A stretch of DNA of 64,000 nt, from assembly GCF_963678635.1 (NCBI RefSeq), contig NC_087069.1, forward strand, positions 49,927,892 to 49,991,891, in the 5' to 3' direction. The notes under the pieces were generated by a model, which was not told the DNA's origin, did not search any database, and saw nothing but the letters and a program-made list of their open reading frames with translations. Shown piece by piece: positions 47,100-59,230 of the stretch; the first letter of the stretch is position 1, and each line of letters opens with the position of its first letter. This DNA comes from Symsagittifera roscoffensis (lineage: Eukaryota > Xenacoelomorpha > Acoela > Convolutidae). The translations under genes and the position numbers were made by a program.

Positions 47100-48897
47100 A
47101 ATATGATAAAAGTCAAAATAAACAACAACTCTTTATGTCAGACTTTGAGTCATCTATATAATTTTTGAAAAATACGAATTCAGACATCATTTCGCTACAT
47201 GTGTATAACAATTCACCGTATCAAGTAACATTACCCTTAGGACTTTTGGGATATTGCGAAACAAATGCTACAATATCACCCGTACATGAAATAGCGTACC
47301 GCGTAAATAATATACTCCAATTATTAGATATTTGTCAATCCACAATTCTTAACGAGGAACTATCCATAAATAACATAATAAGCAACGAAAAGAGGAACAC
47401 AGATTATTTCACAAAAACACCATATTTTAAACCAACATTCAATATAACAAATTATACAGAAGAACAACAACAATTTTTAACGATGTTTAACTTTGAATAC
47501 TTGCAAATTACACAAATCGAATTTGACAAACTAGCAAAACAACTGTTAAAATATTCAACAGTCTACGCAACATCAAAATTTGAGGTTGGGAAAATCCGTT
47601 CATTACTACATCTCCCGTTAAAACCTGATGCAGTTTTCAAAAAACAAAGAGCAAGTAAAATACCAATTCATTTACACGATAAGGTAAATAGATTCTAGAT
47701 ATTTTAGAACAATACAAAATTATCTCACCAGTAAACAAAGAAGAACAACCAAAAGGTAACACGTTTTTTAACCCTGTTATAATCCTAGCAAAAGGAGAAT
47801 CATTAAAAATTGTTTCAGACGCTAGATATCTCAATTCACTAATAGATGAATCAAAATGCAATTGGCCTATTGAACCAATACAAGTTATTTTAACAAAAAT
47901 AAACTGAAAATACTTTACAACCGCAGATATGAATAGTGCATACAATCAAATACCACTAGATGAACAATCACGACGTTTAACACAATTTGTTATTGGAAAT
48001 CAACAATATGAATTCAACAGCCTATTCTATGGAATACCATAGGACCAGCAGCATTTTCAGCTTTTATGAGCAAAATTTTTAGACCACTAATACTTAAGAA
48101 AAACGCAATCACCTATTTAGACGATGTTTTTTGCAATCACAGACAAAAGAAGAAATGTTTACAGTTTTAGAACAATATTATAAAATACTTCAGAACAAAA
48201 ATCTGAAGCCGCCCCCGATAAATCACACTTCTTTTTAACACGAGTTAAATTTTTAGGACATAATATAGAAAGAAACACAGTCACTCCATTAAAATCACGC
48301 ATTGAAGCTATTCAAAAACTTCAACCACCAACAAGCAAAAAGAAAATCCAACAATTCCTTGGACTGTTAAATTTCTTAAGCAAGTACGTTTACAAAATGC
48401 AATTATATTTAAGACCATTCGATATTATCCCCAGACAACAAAATAATTTTGAATGGACCACTGAACATCAAACACGATTCGAAGAAATTAAAAAACTTTC
48501 AACTGAACAAATTTCAAACACAATCCCAGATCCAAATCAACCATTCTATGCAATGTGCGTTGCTTCAAATTTTGGCATCGGCGCAGCATTACTACAATCA
48601 CACAGTGGTACAATTAAAATGAACCTTATATCAGCAAATTTCCGATTATTCACTCAAGCAGAGCTACGACTCTCAACTCTAATGAGAGAAAGTACAGCTA
48701 TAATTTATACACTTACAGAATATGAATTTCTGATACCTGGATCAAAAAATCCAACAGTTCTATTCACAGATCATAAACCAATCATTTTTCTCTTTACAAA
48801 AAAGTCAAATCCAAATCACCGAGTTTATAGATTTCAATTAATTCTAATGAAATGTCCAATTCAGCAGGAAAGAATCTTGCATTACCAGATACATTAA
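47100..48897 (+). pseudogene. pol: Reverse transcriptase and RNase H region, broken
   Basis: The upstream part (47165-47698) has LLHLPLKPDAVFKKQRASKI. RT motifs follow: LKIVSDARYLNSLI, FTTADMNSAYNQIPL (catalytic aspartate), the FNSLFYGIP region, and YLDD at 48114-48125, which keeps the catalytic pair. Damage includes a TGA near 47905 (KIN*KYF), a frameshift near 48040 and another near 48135. The connection FLGLLNFLSKYV and RNase H follow in 48397-48897 (FYAMCVASNFGIGAALLQ, ELRLSTLMRESTAIIYTL, VLFTDHKPIIFL). It is arranged RT then RNase H, as in Ty3/Gypsy. Confidence 0.85.
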
Positions 48898-51060
48898 GTC
48901 TACATACACCACCTGAATTACTTACACGAAAAACTACAGTTGAAATACTCAAAAATATAAGTTTTTACCTTGCAAAAGACAAAACATCACCCCGACTAGA
49001 ATGCAAATATGCAGTAAAAACTGACATTGAACAATCACAATTAAATAACCTACAATACTTCCCACTTTACTTAGATTGCCAAAACAATCACTACGAAGTT
49101 GATCTACTTGGAACATCAACTTTCAAACCAATTCCATACTCAAAATGGATAAAAAATAACACCCAACAAAAACGAATAAAACACCACTCAAATAAAAAAG
49201 ACCTTTTTCCGTTAATTGAAAAAGAAAATTTAATTGATAAAATAAATTTATCAGGACCACAAACAAATGATTCAAAATACACAATAAATCAAGTTTTTGA
49301 CCTCCATGACCCACTTGACACAATTCCCTTATCTAAATTAGAAATTGAAAATATTTTTCTCCCTCCAACAGATAAAATTACGACTAATATCTTGAAACAA
49401 TATCAAAATCTTGACCCAGTAATTAGACAACTAAAATCATGGCACAATTACAAAACTAAGCCCTAATTTTAGGAAATAAAACACTCCTCCGATGTTTCCG
49501 AAAATTTAATAATACAACAATTAATGAAAACACAGACCTTCTAGAAAATCAATTAAATGATTCTACAGTTCCCTGTCTCCCTTTAAGTATGATTCTAATA
49601 GCTTTTAACATTTCACATACACAAAACATTAAAGGACACTCTGGATCAGAGAAAACATATTCAAATTTTACACAAAATTTTTATTTCCCAAATGCACCAT
49701 TTTGGATAAAAGTACTATGCAATGATTGTATAGTATTTCAGCTAAATAAAACTTATCCAAATCAAAAACAAATAGCACAAAAACAGGATTTTAAAGGACA
49801 AAGTTTTTATTTTAACCACCGTATTTCATTCGATACAAAAGGACCAATTTCACCATCCTCTGAAGGAAACTCCTACATTATGGTAATTAGTGATGCATTT
49901 ACACATTATGTAGCACTCAACCCAGTACCACATTGTAACGCTTATTATGCTTACACAACACTTTATGAACACTGGATAGCTAAATTCAGATTACCCGAAA
50001 TTTTAGTTACAGACAACGGTACAGAATTCATAAAGAATGAAATCACCACACTATGTCATTTATATAACATTAGGCACAAACCGCGTACATCTCATGCACA
50101 TTGGACAAACGGTTTAGTCGAAGGTATGAACCGTTCACCACAAGAATATCTTAGATGTATCATAATTGGAAATGATACAAGACACACAGAATGGTCAGCA
50201 GATGTAAAATTATTTCCTTTAGCATATCATTCACAAATTACGACAACTCTGGGAATGTCACCATACGAAATGGTTTTTAATAAAAAGCCACGTAAACCAA
50301 TTATGTTTACAGCAAACTCTCACAAAATTGCACAAGGTCATTGCCAACCGAATAAAGACTCAGTTTGTTATAACTTACTTTTACACACGCATGATGAAGA
50401 CCATTTTCATCACCCACAAATCCTTAAATTAGCCTCCGGTACACACACCGAATGGATTTTAAATAGAGATAAAAAACACAATGAAATTTACCAAAGAGTA
50501 ACAAAAAAGTTGTTTCAAAGGCAAAACATTAACGAACAAATAAATTCACGCTTTACACCAGCCTCAGATTTAAAAATTGGAACATTTGTCTTAATACCTA
50601 ATTTTAATACACAAAAAGGAATTTCTAAAAAGTTACAACCACTTCGCAAAGGACCATACCAAATAATCGCCAAACCCACTGACGTACCATAAAAAATCAC
50701 CGATTCAGACCAAAAAGAAATTGTTCAACATAGAAACAATCTGTTGCCTTACTACGCAAAAGAATACACACTACGCGAACTAACTCAATTGTATTCTTTC
50801 ACAGGTTTAAAAGTTATTCAAAATCACCCCCATAAGAAAATTGAAATAAATGAACAAAATGACATTCACCTTGAAAAATAAAATAAAAAACCAATTACAA
50901 CCCAAAACAATACAAAAAAGCTAGATCAAAAAATACCTCAAAAAGAAAGGAAAAATAGAAAAATGATAGAAAAAATTATACCACAAGAACAAGTCGAGAA
51001 ACGACTTAGAAATCAACCACGTAAAACTACAAAACATTTATCCCACAATCTAAAATATTA
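48852..51060 (+). pseudogene. pol: Integrase region of pol
   Basis: A linker frame (48852-49466) overlaps the RNase H frame by a frameshift. A second shift near 49465 leads to the 367-residue integrase frame (49589-50692; numbering from there). The HHCC zinc site uses His10, His17, Cys44, Cys47. The catalytic triad is Asp82 (FDTKGP), Asp142 (VTDNGTEF) and Glu178 (GLVEGMN), with exactly 35 residues between the last two. A GPY/F-like module (RKGPYQI) sits near the C-terminus. A TAA at 50690-50692 interrupts the frame, which then continues in phase (RNNLLPYYAKEYTLRELTQL), with a second in-frame TAA near 50880, to about 51060. Confidence 0.87.
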
Positions 51061-51682
51061 AAGAAAATTGAATTTCAAAAACAGCTTTAATTTTAAAATT
51101 AATAAAATTTGCACCTCTGAAACATTTTGAACTTTCATTTTTCAAAATAACATGCAGCAAACACGCTGCGATTCTAGTTCAAAATTAGCCAATAGGATTC
51201 ATTCAATCCGTCACCTTCTATAACTCTAACACAAACCAATGAGACGAAAGATATTAAACTGCAGGCATATCTATAACTATAACTTTACAACCTCCAGGTC
51301 AAAAACAAGCAAACCACTCAAACTTGACAACTAAAATAAATACCACTATAATATCATAACCCTCCCTTATCTAATAACGCAGAGATCAACAATAATTCCC
51401 CAACTCAGACCTCAAAAACCCCCCAAACAAAAATGTTAACTTAGCCTAAAGTAAAAATACGACCATATTAATTTAGCCTAAGGTACAAAAATCTCAAAAA
51501 TACCCCAGATCACCTGACAAATAAAAATAAAGCAAAGAAGACCTCCCGAACACCATAAAATTAGCCCCCAACAACTTTTAACAAAACTCAACCCACTTGT
51601 CAAAAAATCAAGAAATAATTTGACCACACTTGAAAATTGCCCTGAACAACAAAAAATATTCGACCAAGAAGCCAAATCTTAA
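51061..51682. other. Spacer after pol, no gene supported
   Basis: AT-rich with repeated AATTTAGCCTAAGGTA-like strings (near 51435 and 51470). It may hold signals for a spliced or separate message for the downstream ORFs. No clear splice acceptor could be fixed. Confidence 0.4.
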
Positions 51683-52078
51683 ATGCTCTTCTCTCGATCA
51701 GTCAACACAATTTTCAACATTTTCATTAACTTTTTAACAATACTTAAACTTTTATCCATACTTCTCTTTGATACTTTTGAAGCTTTCATAATAATTTTGA
51801 TCATTTTTTGCAATATTTTTTTAATCTTCTACTTCCTATTTGAAATATATCTCCAACTTTCCCAAGTCATTGACCATATTCACAGGTACGAAAACCCAAA
51901 ATTTATTTAAATGATACGAACCATTTTTAGTGGAACAGATATTTTTTTAGTATTTGTTTTTTTTTAGCATTTTTGTCATCCCTAATATTGACAATATGCA
52001 AATGTATAAAGAAGGCAATCATAACATTCGACTTAGCAACAATCCTTTTAATTCTTTTTCTTGAGGAATACTACAATA
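51683..52078 (+). pseudogene. Hydrophobic multi-pass ORF downstream of pol
   Basis: A 75-residue frame (51683-51910) is almost wholly hydrophobic (for example FIIILIIFCNIFLIFYFLF). A second, shifted frame (about 51967-52078) adds LAFLSSLILTICKCIKKAII and TFDLATILLILFLEEYY. Together they would make three or four membrane spans. No family is recognised. Its place between integrase and the envelope-like gene is unusual for Gypsy elements. Confidence 0.45.
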
Positions 52079-52089
52079 AACATAAAATT

Positions 52090-53232
52090 TTTCACTAAAA
52101 GTAATCAATCAAAAAACCCTCAAAAATTGCTAACCAACAACCACATAGTCAGTCTTCACCGACAACATCCCAAGAAAACCCGACAATACCTACAACTACC
52201 CAAAACCCTCAAACATCTACACGAATTTTTTTCAAAGATAACCCATATACTTTTGAAGAACGACACGCTCGCTTATCCGAACCATTAGAACCAGATCAGC
52301 GACAGGCACCTCTAAGTTAACCAACATATAACTTGTACCCAACACTACCACAAGAATTAAGCAGAATAAGAAATATTAGTCAAAACCAAAATACAGTTGA
52401 AATTAATAGACAAATTATACATCCACGACGAAATAGAAATTTTCAAACCCCCCGAGTTCATTTTGATATACCCCAATCCCCATCACCAAGTACTCCAGAA
52501 AACCCAATTAGCATATTACCGGAAACCCCTACACTTCTTTCACAACGTAGCACCTCAGAATTCTTTGGTTCAACACCAACATCTGAACAAACACGTGAAA
52601 ATCCCTTTAACCCCCCAAACCAAACATCACAACTACCATATTGGACAACACAATCATTCACACAAGGTGAACCAAATTTAAATAATGACCTAATAGATAT
52701 TTCTACGGATACAACAACATCATCATCATCACTACCAGAAACATTATCACTACCGTCAACACCATCAATAAGCCAGATTTCACCGACGCTTTTCCCACTA
52801 AATTTTCCAAATAACCTCGACGATAGATATCGAGAACAATCATCAAAAAATATCCCTTTAAATTTAGATTGGAACACGTTCACAGCACCCCCACCATTAT
52901 TTGAACAACTCCCGGAAAGTAACCGACTCCACAACTGCGCACTCCATAGACTACAGTATAGACAAGACATCCACGAAAATATTCGTGACCATAACATCCA
53001 AATACTCAAACAAAATAGTCTACAATTAAAATTTGAAATCATCGTTAAACTAAACAACATTGCTCAACATCCTTACCCTTTAAACCCACCAAATATAACA
53101 GCTCAATCGCTACCACCATCATTTATAACAACTGAAGTAATATATAAATACGACAGATATACCAAAAAGACAATTGGTTACATCACATTTTATAACCCGT
53201 ACTCAGGATTATCATACACATGTATATTCTAA
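52090..53232 (+). pseudogene. Pro/Ser/Thr-rich ORF of unknown function
   Basis: An N-terminal piece has NPYTFEERHARLSEPLEPDQ, an in-frame TAA near 52318, then a clean 299-residue frame to 53232. The middle is Pro/Ser/Thr-rich (SPSPSTPENPISILPETP) with a run of serines. The C-terminal third looks folded (LHNCALHRLQYRQDIHENIR, VIYKYDRYTKKTIGYITFYN). The frame ends 13 bp after the start of the envelope-like ORF. It is too long and too uniform in composition to be chance. It may be an accessory or structural protein. Confidence 0.55.
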
Positions 53233-55826
53233 AAATATTGATATTTCTCCAACTCCTTTTTCTAATAATCTCCGATCAGAACACAAATCCTTCTCCCCGC
53301 ACAGGGCCCCAGGACTTATTAGTAACACACTACGATTGTGAAGAAAATGAACAAAAAACACTACACAAATATGCAATAAATCAAGTATCACAATGCGAAA
53401 CGGAACCACAAGCTATAGAAACTACAAATGTAATAGCGACACTATATTCAAAAGCCCCAGCAACAACAGTCATAGGATATAAAATTACAGAAAATTTTCC
53501 GACAAGAAAGTACATTGTTCACAAGTTTCAAACGGAAATAAAAACCGACTTGACCACGAATCATTCTACCAAAGTAATATAGAACGACTTCCACATCTAA
53601 ATCCCGATGATAAACGAGCTACTCAGATTAAACATCACAAGAAATAAAAACATCGACAGAAAAATAGTATATTTTCAAGTCCTTGCCGATTCTGTACATC
53701 AAGCAGAACTTGAAAGATATCAAGGGCATATAAAGCTAGATGAAATATACCCATACAACGGCGCACACGGAAGATAAACTTTTGACATACACGATAAGCA
53801 CTGGATACCACACATTGGTAATAATCCATCAAACTGCAAAGCAGACACAAAAAATAAAGGATATCAAGAAATAATGTTTTTTCGATTGGAAAATACAACT
53901 CGAAAAAATACAATTCACACGAGATTTATCCGACAGCACAATGATCTATCAAGGAATTAGATTACCTTGTAAAAACGATCAAGTTATTGTGATCCTACAA
54001 CACGGACACAAGCAACAATTGTTTGGTTTCCCGAAGATACATGCACAACATTTCAAGTAGCGAAAATACACGCTCGAATGATAAAATTTCACAAAAAATC
54101 TTTTATAGAATCAATTCCATACAAAAAAGTCCATCCATCACGAAAACAAAGTAGTGATTTCCGAAATATCCATAATATAGAAAATAAATGAACACGTTTC
54201 CAAATATATCAAGCAGCAGAAATCGCATGCAAATACAGGAACCCACTTTACAAAACACAATATTCTGAAATACTAGTTGAATACGAAAAAGGTTTCGACA
54301 TGACCACTGGAAAAATAAAATTTGACCCTTATTCCACAGATCACCCTCTAAATGAAGGAACATCATATATACCAGTTAACTTTCAAAAAAGTAATGGTCA
54401 ACCTGGTGGACATCTAAAGCCACATGACACTAGAAGCACACGTTTATAAGAACTATCACTAATGAATAATTCTTATTTTGGTAAAATCAACTATGATATC
54501 CACTTAGATATGAAGTTACACTACACGATTAGTCTAATTTTTCAAGAAATGTCACTCTCCGATTTAGAAACACTTAACCAACTATGCTAATTAGAAAGGA
54601 TTCAAATCCTACAATCACTTGCACTAGCAGTGTTAAAAATACCCTACCCAGGATATTTACTATCAGGAAATAGATCAAATTTTCTAGACTACGAAGGAAA
54701 CATTTTATGGTTTTATACTTGTACCAAAAAAGTATCACCACTATATGTTTTTGAAGATAAAAGATGCTTTAAAAGAATCCCTATATTTTATAAAAATAAA
54801 GTACATTTTGTTGACACACTTTCAAGACGAACATATTTTTGGGATACCGCACTCCCTTGTGGATCAGAAAAGAGCCAAAATGTCCAACAATTGAACCCTG
54901 ATGAAAATAAATATTATCTTCTTACCCCATACCCGTTAATGCAATCACTCAAAAAATGTTCACCCGAAAGCATCAGAGCTATTGCTCGTAACCCAAATAT
55001 TGATTTAAAATCAATTGGAATGTATTCAAAATCCGATATCCAACACCACATTAGAACACAACATTTCCAGGAATTATTAACACAAATGGACACTATAAAA
55101 AGACAAACAATTGACCAAACCTTACGCAAACTTGCCGAAACCGCAGGATTTGCAGATATCTAGACACAAGATTATACCGGATATTTTACAGACATTAAAG
55201 ACTATATATATCTAAACGGTGAAAAATACAGACCACAAGATATTTCACCTATACATATTTTTAGCTTTGTTACACTAAAAAATGAAATTCTCGATTTTCT
55301 AGGATGGCCCTATTACATCTTAGAAAAACTAACTATCCTATACGCAATGTTTAACTTTATAGGATTTCTTTTTTCACTCTTAAAAGGAATCTATAATACA
55401 TGCGCAATACACACACAAGTAAATAGACAAGCAAGTGCAGCACGCATACTATTTGCAGGATTTTTTTGAATTTTTTCATCATCATTTAACAAAATTCTTC
55501 TAGACGCAGAAATCAAAGAAAATAATACAAAAATAGCGACAACACAGAACACATACAACGAAGAACATAATAACATAGAAGTAACGCCTACAGCACCACA
55601 ATTGCCACCCCTACCACATAACCATCCATTATCCTTAGTCCCACGTAATTTCCGAAACCTAGCAATAACACATAACCCAAATTTTAGACCAAACATATCG
55701 CAAAGTCCCATACAACATATAAGGACACATCACTCACACGATGATAATACATATGAACAAATTATAGAACAACCCCATACCAGCGCTTTTCAGTCTCAAA
55801 ATAATCATTTTTTTAGCCCACGATGA
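53220..55826 (+). pseudogene. env: Envelope-like glycoprotein gene, many frame breaks
   Basis: Begins with a signal-peptide-like MYILKILIFLQLLFLIIS, then a Cys-containing ectodomain start (YDCEENEQKTLHKYAINQVS), frameshifted at about 53500 and several times to 54600. A clean 177-residue frame (54630-55163) has CTKKVSPLYVFEDKRCFKRI, FVDTLSRRTYFWDTALPCGS and YYLLTPYPL. It then has a stop, a likely membrane anchor (YAMFNFIGFLFSLLKG near 55350) and a Pro-rich tail ending at 55826. The pattern CxxRIP...FVDxxxR...PC...YxLTP recalls glycoproteins captured from chuvirus-like or related negative-strand viruses. This is a resemblance only. The gene is inactive as it stands. Confidence 0.65.
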
Positions 55827-57624
55827 GCCGACAACTTGGATCCCTACACCGCTCAAATTCCCATCCAACCAACCTCAACACTCCAATCACAATAATCCCA
55901 CTTTTTGCTTTCCCGCCACCCGATTTTCCAACTATTGATATAACATCAAACATGAATTCGGATACTAATTCAAATATTTCAGTTTTATACTCCATTTCAC
56001 AACTTAATAACCCTAATATAGAAACCCCTGACGAATTTGCAGACTCCGAACCATTTCCATCCAGTAACTTTCAAACCAACTCCTGTTTTTTCAAAGCCCC
56101 CTTTTCGACCGATCCCACTAAATAATCCACTCCCATCCGTTTCTACTCCCTCTTATGCTTCACAAGTAACCCCAACCTATTTTCCAATTCATTCCGACCG
56201 GTCATCTAATTCTCCCGATACTCCCCAAATCTCCCAAGAACTCGATAATTTTATCACCCTACAACATCAGCTAATACACCCTAACACCCTCACTATAAAT
56301 CAAATTTCATCCACAATAGAATCCTCAAACCCACCTACTCCTACACCCTCCTCAGCTTATACTGCATCGTTAGCACAATCATCCACATCCACCGAATCAT
56401 CACATAGCAATCACCGAGCTTATCGCACTTTCGAAAGAAAATTCCCAAACCATCCACTCCCGACTAAACCAGGAACAGCCTGCGAGTATTTTAATCATCC
56501 ACACCACACCAACACGAAAGATTTTCTAGCAATCACCTTACCCTCATTCCCACAATATACTTAAAACACACCTAACGACACTAACGACACACGTAGTTTT
56601 GTAGATGAACATGTTTTAATGCACACTTCATTGGACAGCATATTACCATTTTACTAATCCCCTTTGCTTGCCACTATCTAATACTCATAACGATATAGAA
56701 AAGAATAAAGATATTCTGTATCGACTCACCACACCAATAACACATAGACAATTTACTTATATAGGATATAAAAAATCACTAAAACATTCACTGCACACCG
56801 AGCTAACGAATTTACCATAGAATATTACGACCATAATATCATCCAAACTAATCAAGACCAATTTTTTGATGACGACCGCTCCGCTAACCCACAACTAACA
56901 GAAAAATTCTTCATCAAAACATCATATGTATTCACACTTAATATTTTTGATAGAAAATGTGATCACATCATTTCTGAAGCACTGATATGCAAGCTTACGA
57001 AAGTTTTAAAGAAAAATTTCAATTTTTTTCACTAACCTTTCACTTCCTTGCACCACATGAACGCGATTTGCACTGTTCACACGACATTATGTTACGCACT
57101 AAACAGACTCACACATATACATACTATCGCTTCATACAAAATCATTTTGATCTACATATTCCATCAAGACAACCACACCATCGTTTTCAGTTTCTTAACT
57201 CGAAGTACAATTCTGCATTTTTTCTAAATTTCACCTATTGCATCAAAAATACTAACCTCCACGGCATCCTCCGCAATTATGACCCAGTAACACAAATGTA
57301 TATATTTTGTCCCATCTTGAAGACCTTTAATGCCGAAGAATCCAGACCCTTCCTTATCCCACATGAACTTATCCAACCTATAGAAATCCCTATATTAGAA
57401 TTTAATCACAATACTAAATACAATCACAATATATATATAACCTCTTTCAAAACACACCTTATGAGTTTGCAGTAGGCACCGAAGAACTAAAAACTATTAA
57501 AGCACTTCAATAGCTTTGGCCACTGCTCCAAACTAAAAACATCATTCGCATACTAGCAAAATTACTAACAAATTCAGACGTAATACGCGACATCTTTCCT
57601 CACGGCTTTTTTCCCGACGATTAA
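55823..57624 (+). pseudogene. Extra 3' ORF after envelope, unknown function
   Basis: Starts at an ATGA overlap with the envelope stop (ATG 55823, TGA 55824-55826). The first part is Pro/Ser/Thr-rich (to 56125, then shifted frame 56037-56564 with SNPPTPTPSSAYTASLAQSS). A broken middle follows (56780-57000: HRANEFTIEYYDHNIIQTNQ). Then a clean 162-residue folded-looking part (56987-57475) with RDLHCSHDIMLRTKQTHTYT and ILRNYDPVTQMYIFCPIL. The frame continues after a shift and one in-frame TAG to TAA at 57622-57624. The last codons (FPHGFFPDD) are also preserved in the inverted copy at the window end. In total about 590 residues. No known retroelement protein comes to mind. Confidence 0.55.
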
Positions 57625-57627
57625 CAG

Positions 57628-57714
57628 GTAAGTATAATTTACAAATCTTTTTCACTAATAATTTTAAATTAACACTAACCAGTCTTTACTCATGTTTCTT
57701 TTAGATTTTTAGTC
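57628..57714 (+). other. Putative small intron just after the 3' ORF stop
   Basis: The donor CAG|GTAAGTATAA begins three bases after the TAA. The acceptor TTTCTTTTAG| ends at 57714. The diverged inverted copy keeps both signals (on its minus strand CAG|GTAAGTAT close to 63964 and TTTTCCTTAG| close to 63874), which supports function. In animals an intron placed this close to a stop (under 50 nt) would avoid decay of the message. Confidence 0.55.
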
Positions 57715-59219
57715 TTCATACCACGATCATCTGCAAAAAACAGAAAAGAATAATAAAAAATAAACTTGTTAAAATTATTCTAAACTTCAATAATATTTTC
57801 CACAAGATAATCTGATAAAATTCATACCGAATGTAGTAAATTAATTTATAAATTATTCCCCCATAAAGCAGTTATTTTAAACATGATGAAATTTTATAAC
57901 TTTAAATTTCCCCCCAAAAAAACTAGCAGTAAAATTGAAATTCTACGTAATAAATTGATAAAATGAAAATGCAGTACTAACCTTTTGATATTTTCATTCA
58001 CTCGCACAGGAATTCTATCAAAACTCGCACAGCTCGCCCACGAAGAATTGTTTAAATAATGAATTTCAGTTTCAAGTTTTCACTCTCAACAACTCTAACA
58101 CACGATAACAAGTTTCAAACTTTCCTTTAAACCGGTTGGAAAGGAATTATATACTAAACCAAACTAACCAACGCAGCTTACTAAACACCACAAATCATAA
58201 AATAACAGCATGACTAAGAAAAGAAAACCAACGGTACCCAAACCGGATTAACCCAGTTTAAAACTGGATAATTTATTCTTTTGAAGACTATTATAAAGTC
58301 TAAGAAAGAAAGAATAAAACACAAAAAAGTCGAAAGACAAACCCATAACAAAAACAATTTGGTTTTTGAAAAAAGAACACAACCAAAGGAACACAAGAAC
58401 GACCAACATAAACCCAACATAAAACGTTATCACATAACAGGACTTCTCAAAGAAACCGCACGAAATCATACTCCCACTCCTGGCCTAAACCACCAGAGAG
58501 GACATCCTGAGCATGCTCTATAGCCGGACTAACCCACCGCGCTACATCCACGCTTTGTGACAACACTTCTATTTTTAATAAGAGGTACTCAAGGGTGGTT
58601 AACTCCTCAAAATAACCGAACTAAAACAAAATGCTTTTGTGAAAACAACTAACTAAATTCATAATTAAAAAACTGAACTAATAAAACCTTTATAAAATGT
58701 AAATCATACCTTGCAGTATATAGATCAGCACACAACAACAAAGACGAACATCCAAAAACAAAATGACCCCACTACACTCGAACAAGAATGGCTAACCACA
58801 ACCGATATGCCGTCCACAATCACAACTCAAAGGTATTAGAGTACGACTTGACAGAAAGGGACCTCATTGAACTAGACCAATGACCACCTCGATCTTCAAG
58901 TATACGTACAGATCCGAGTTACAAGGCATCCCCTCTACGCACAATCTCCACGCCATTCCCAGACGAGATTAAACACAATACAAGTTCTCTTCATAATACA
59001 GAAAAACCCGTCATAGCAAACCATTTTAAAATCAGATTGATTTCGTTGGGAAACACAGTCGTTGTCACAAGAAGACACAATGATTGATGCCCCTGACTCC
59101 AGCGTCCTGGAACTTTCCTACAAAAGAGGAACCGGACAAGAATACGATGTTCGCCAAATACCAACGTTCATCATCCATCCTTTGAATTGCAGAAAGATAA
59201 TTCTAAAAAACTCTGTAAA
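57715..59219 (+). other. Long 3' untranslated region of the LTR element
   Basis: About 1.5 kb with no supported gene. It is shared in reverse with 62364-63870 of the second element. Well-kept blocks include CAACGGTACCCAAACCGGAT, an adjoining hairpin AACCCAGTTTAAAACTGG, TAGAGCATGCTC in the second copy with a matching GAGCATGCTCTATAG here, and GTGGATGTAGCGCGGTGGGTTAG-like sequence. Conservation of non-coding blocks over a diverged pair suggests structural RNA elements. The frame at 59062-59259 is probably a by-product. Confidence 0.5.
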
Positions 59220-59230
59220 ACCCGGATGGG
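59220..59230 (+). promoter_or_regulatory. Candidate polypurine tract
   Basis: CCCGGATGGG lies directly before the 3' LTR start (TGGAATC). The inverted copy keeps the same string next to its LTR (CCCATCCGGG at 62354-62363). It is shorter and less pure than usual, so this is a modest call. Confidence 0.45.

Noticed and set aside
52458..53060. 200-residue minus-strand ORF
   Set aside because: It lies antisense to the Pro/Ser-rich ORF and reflects its codon bias.
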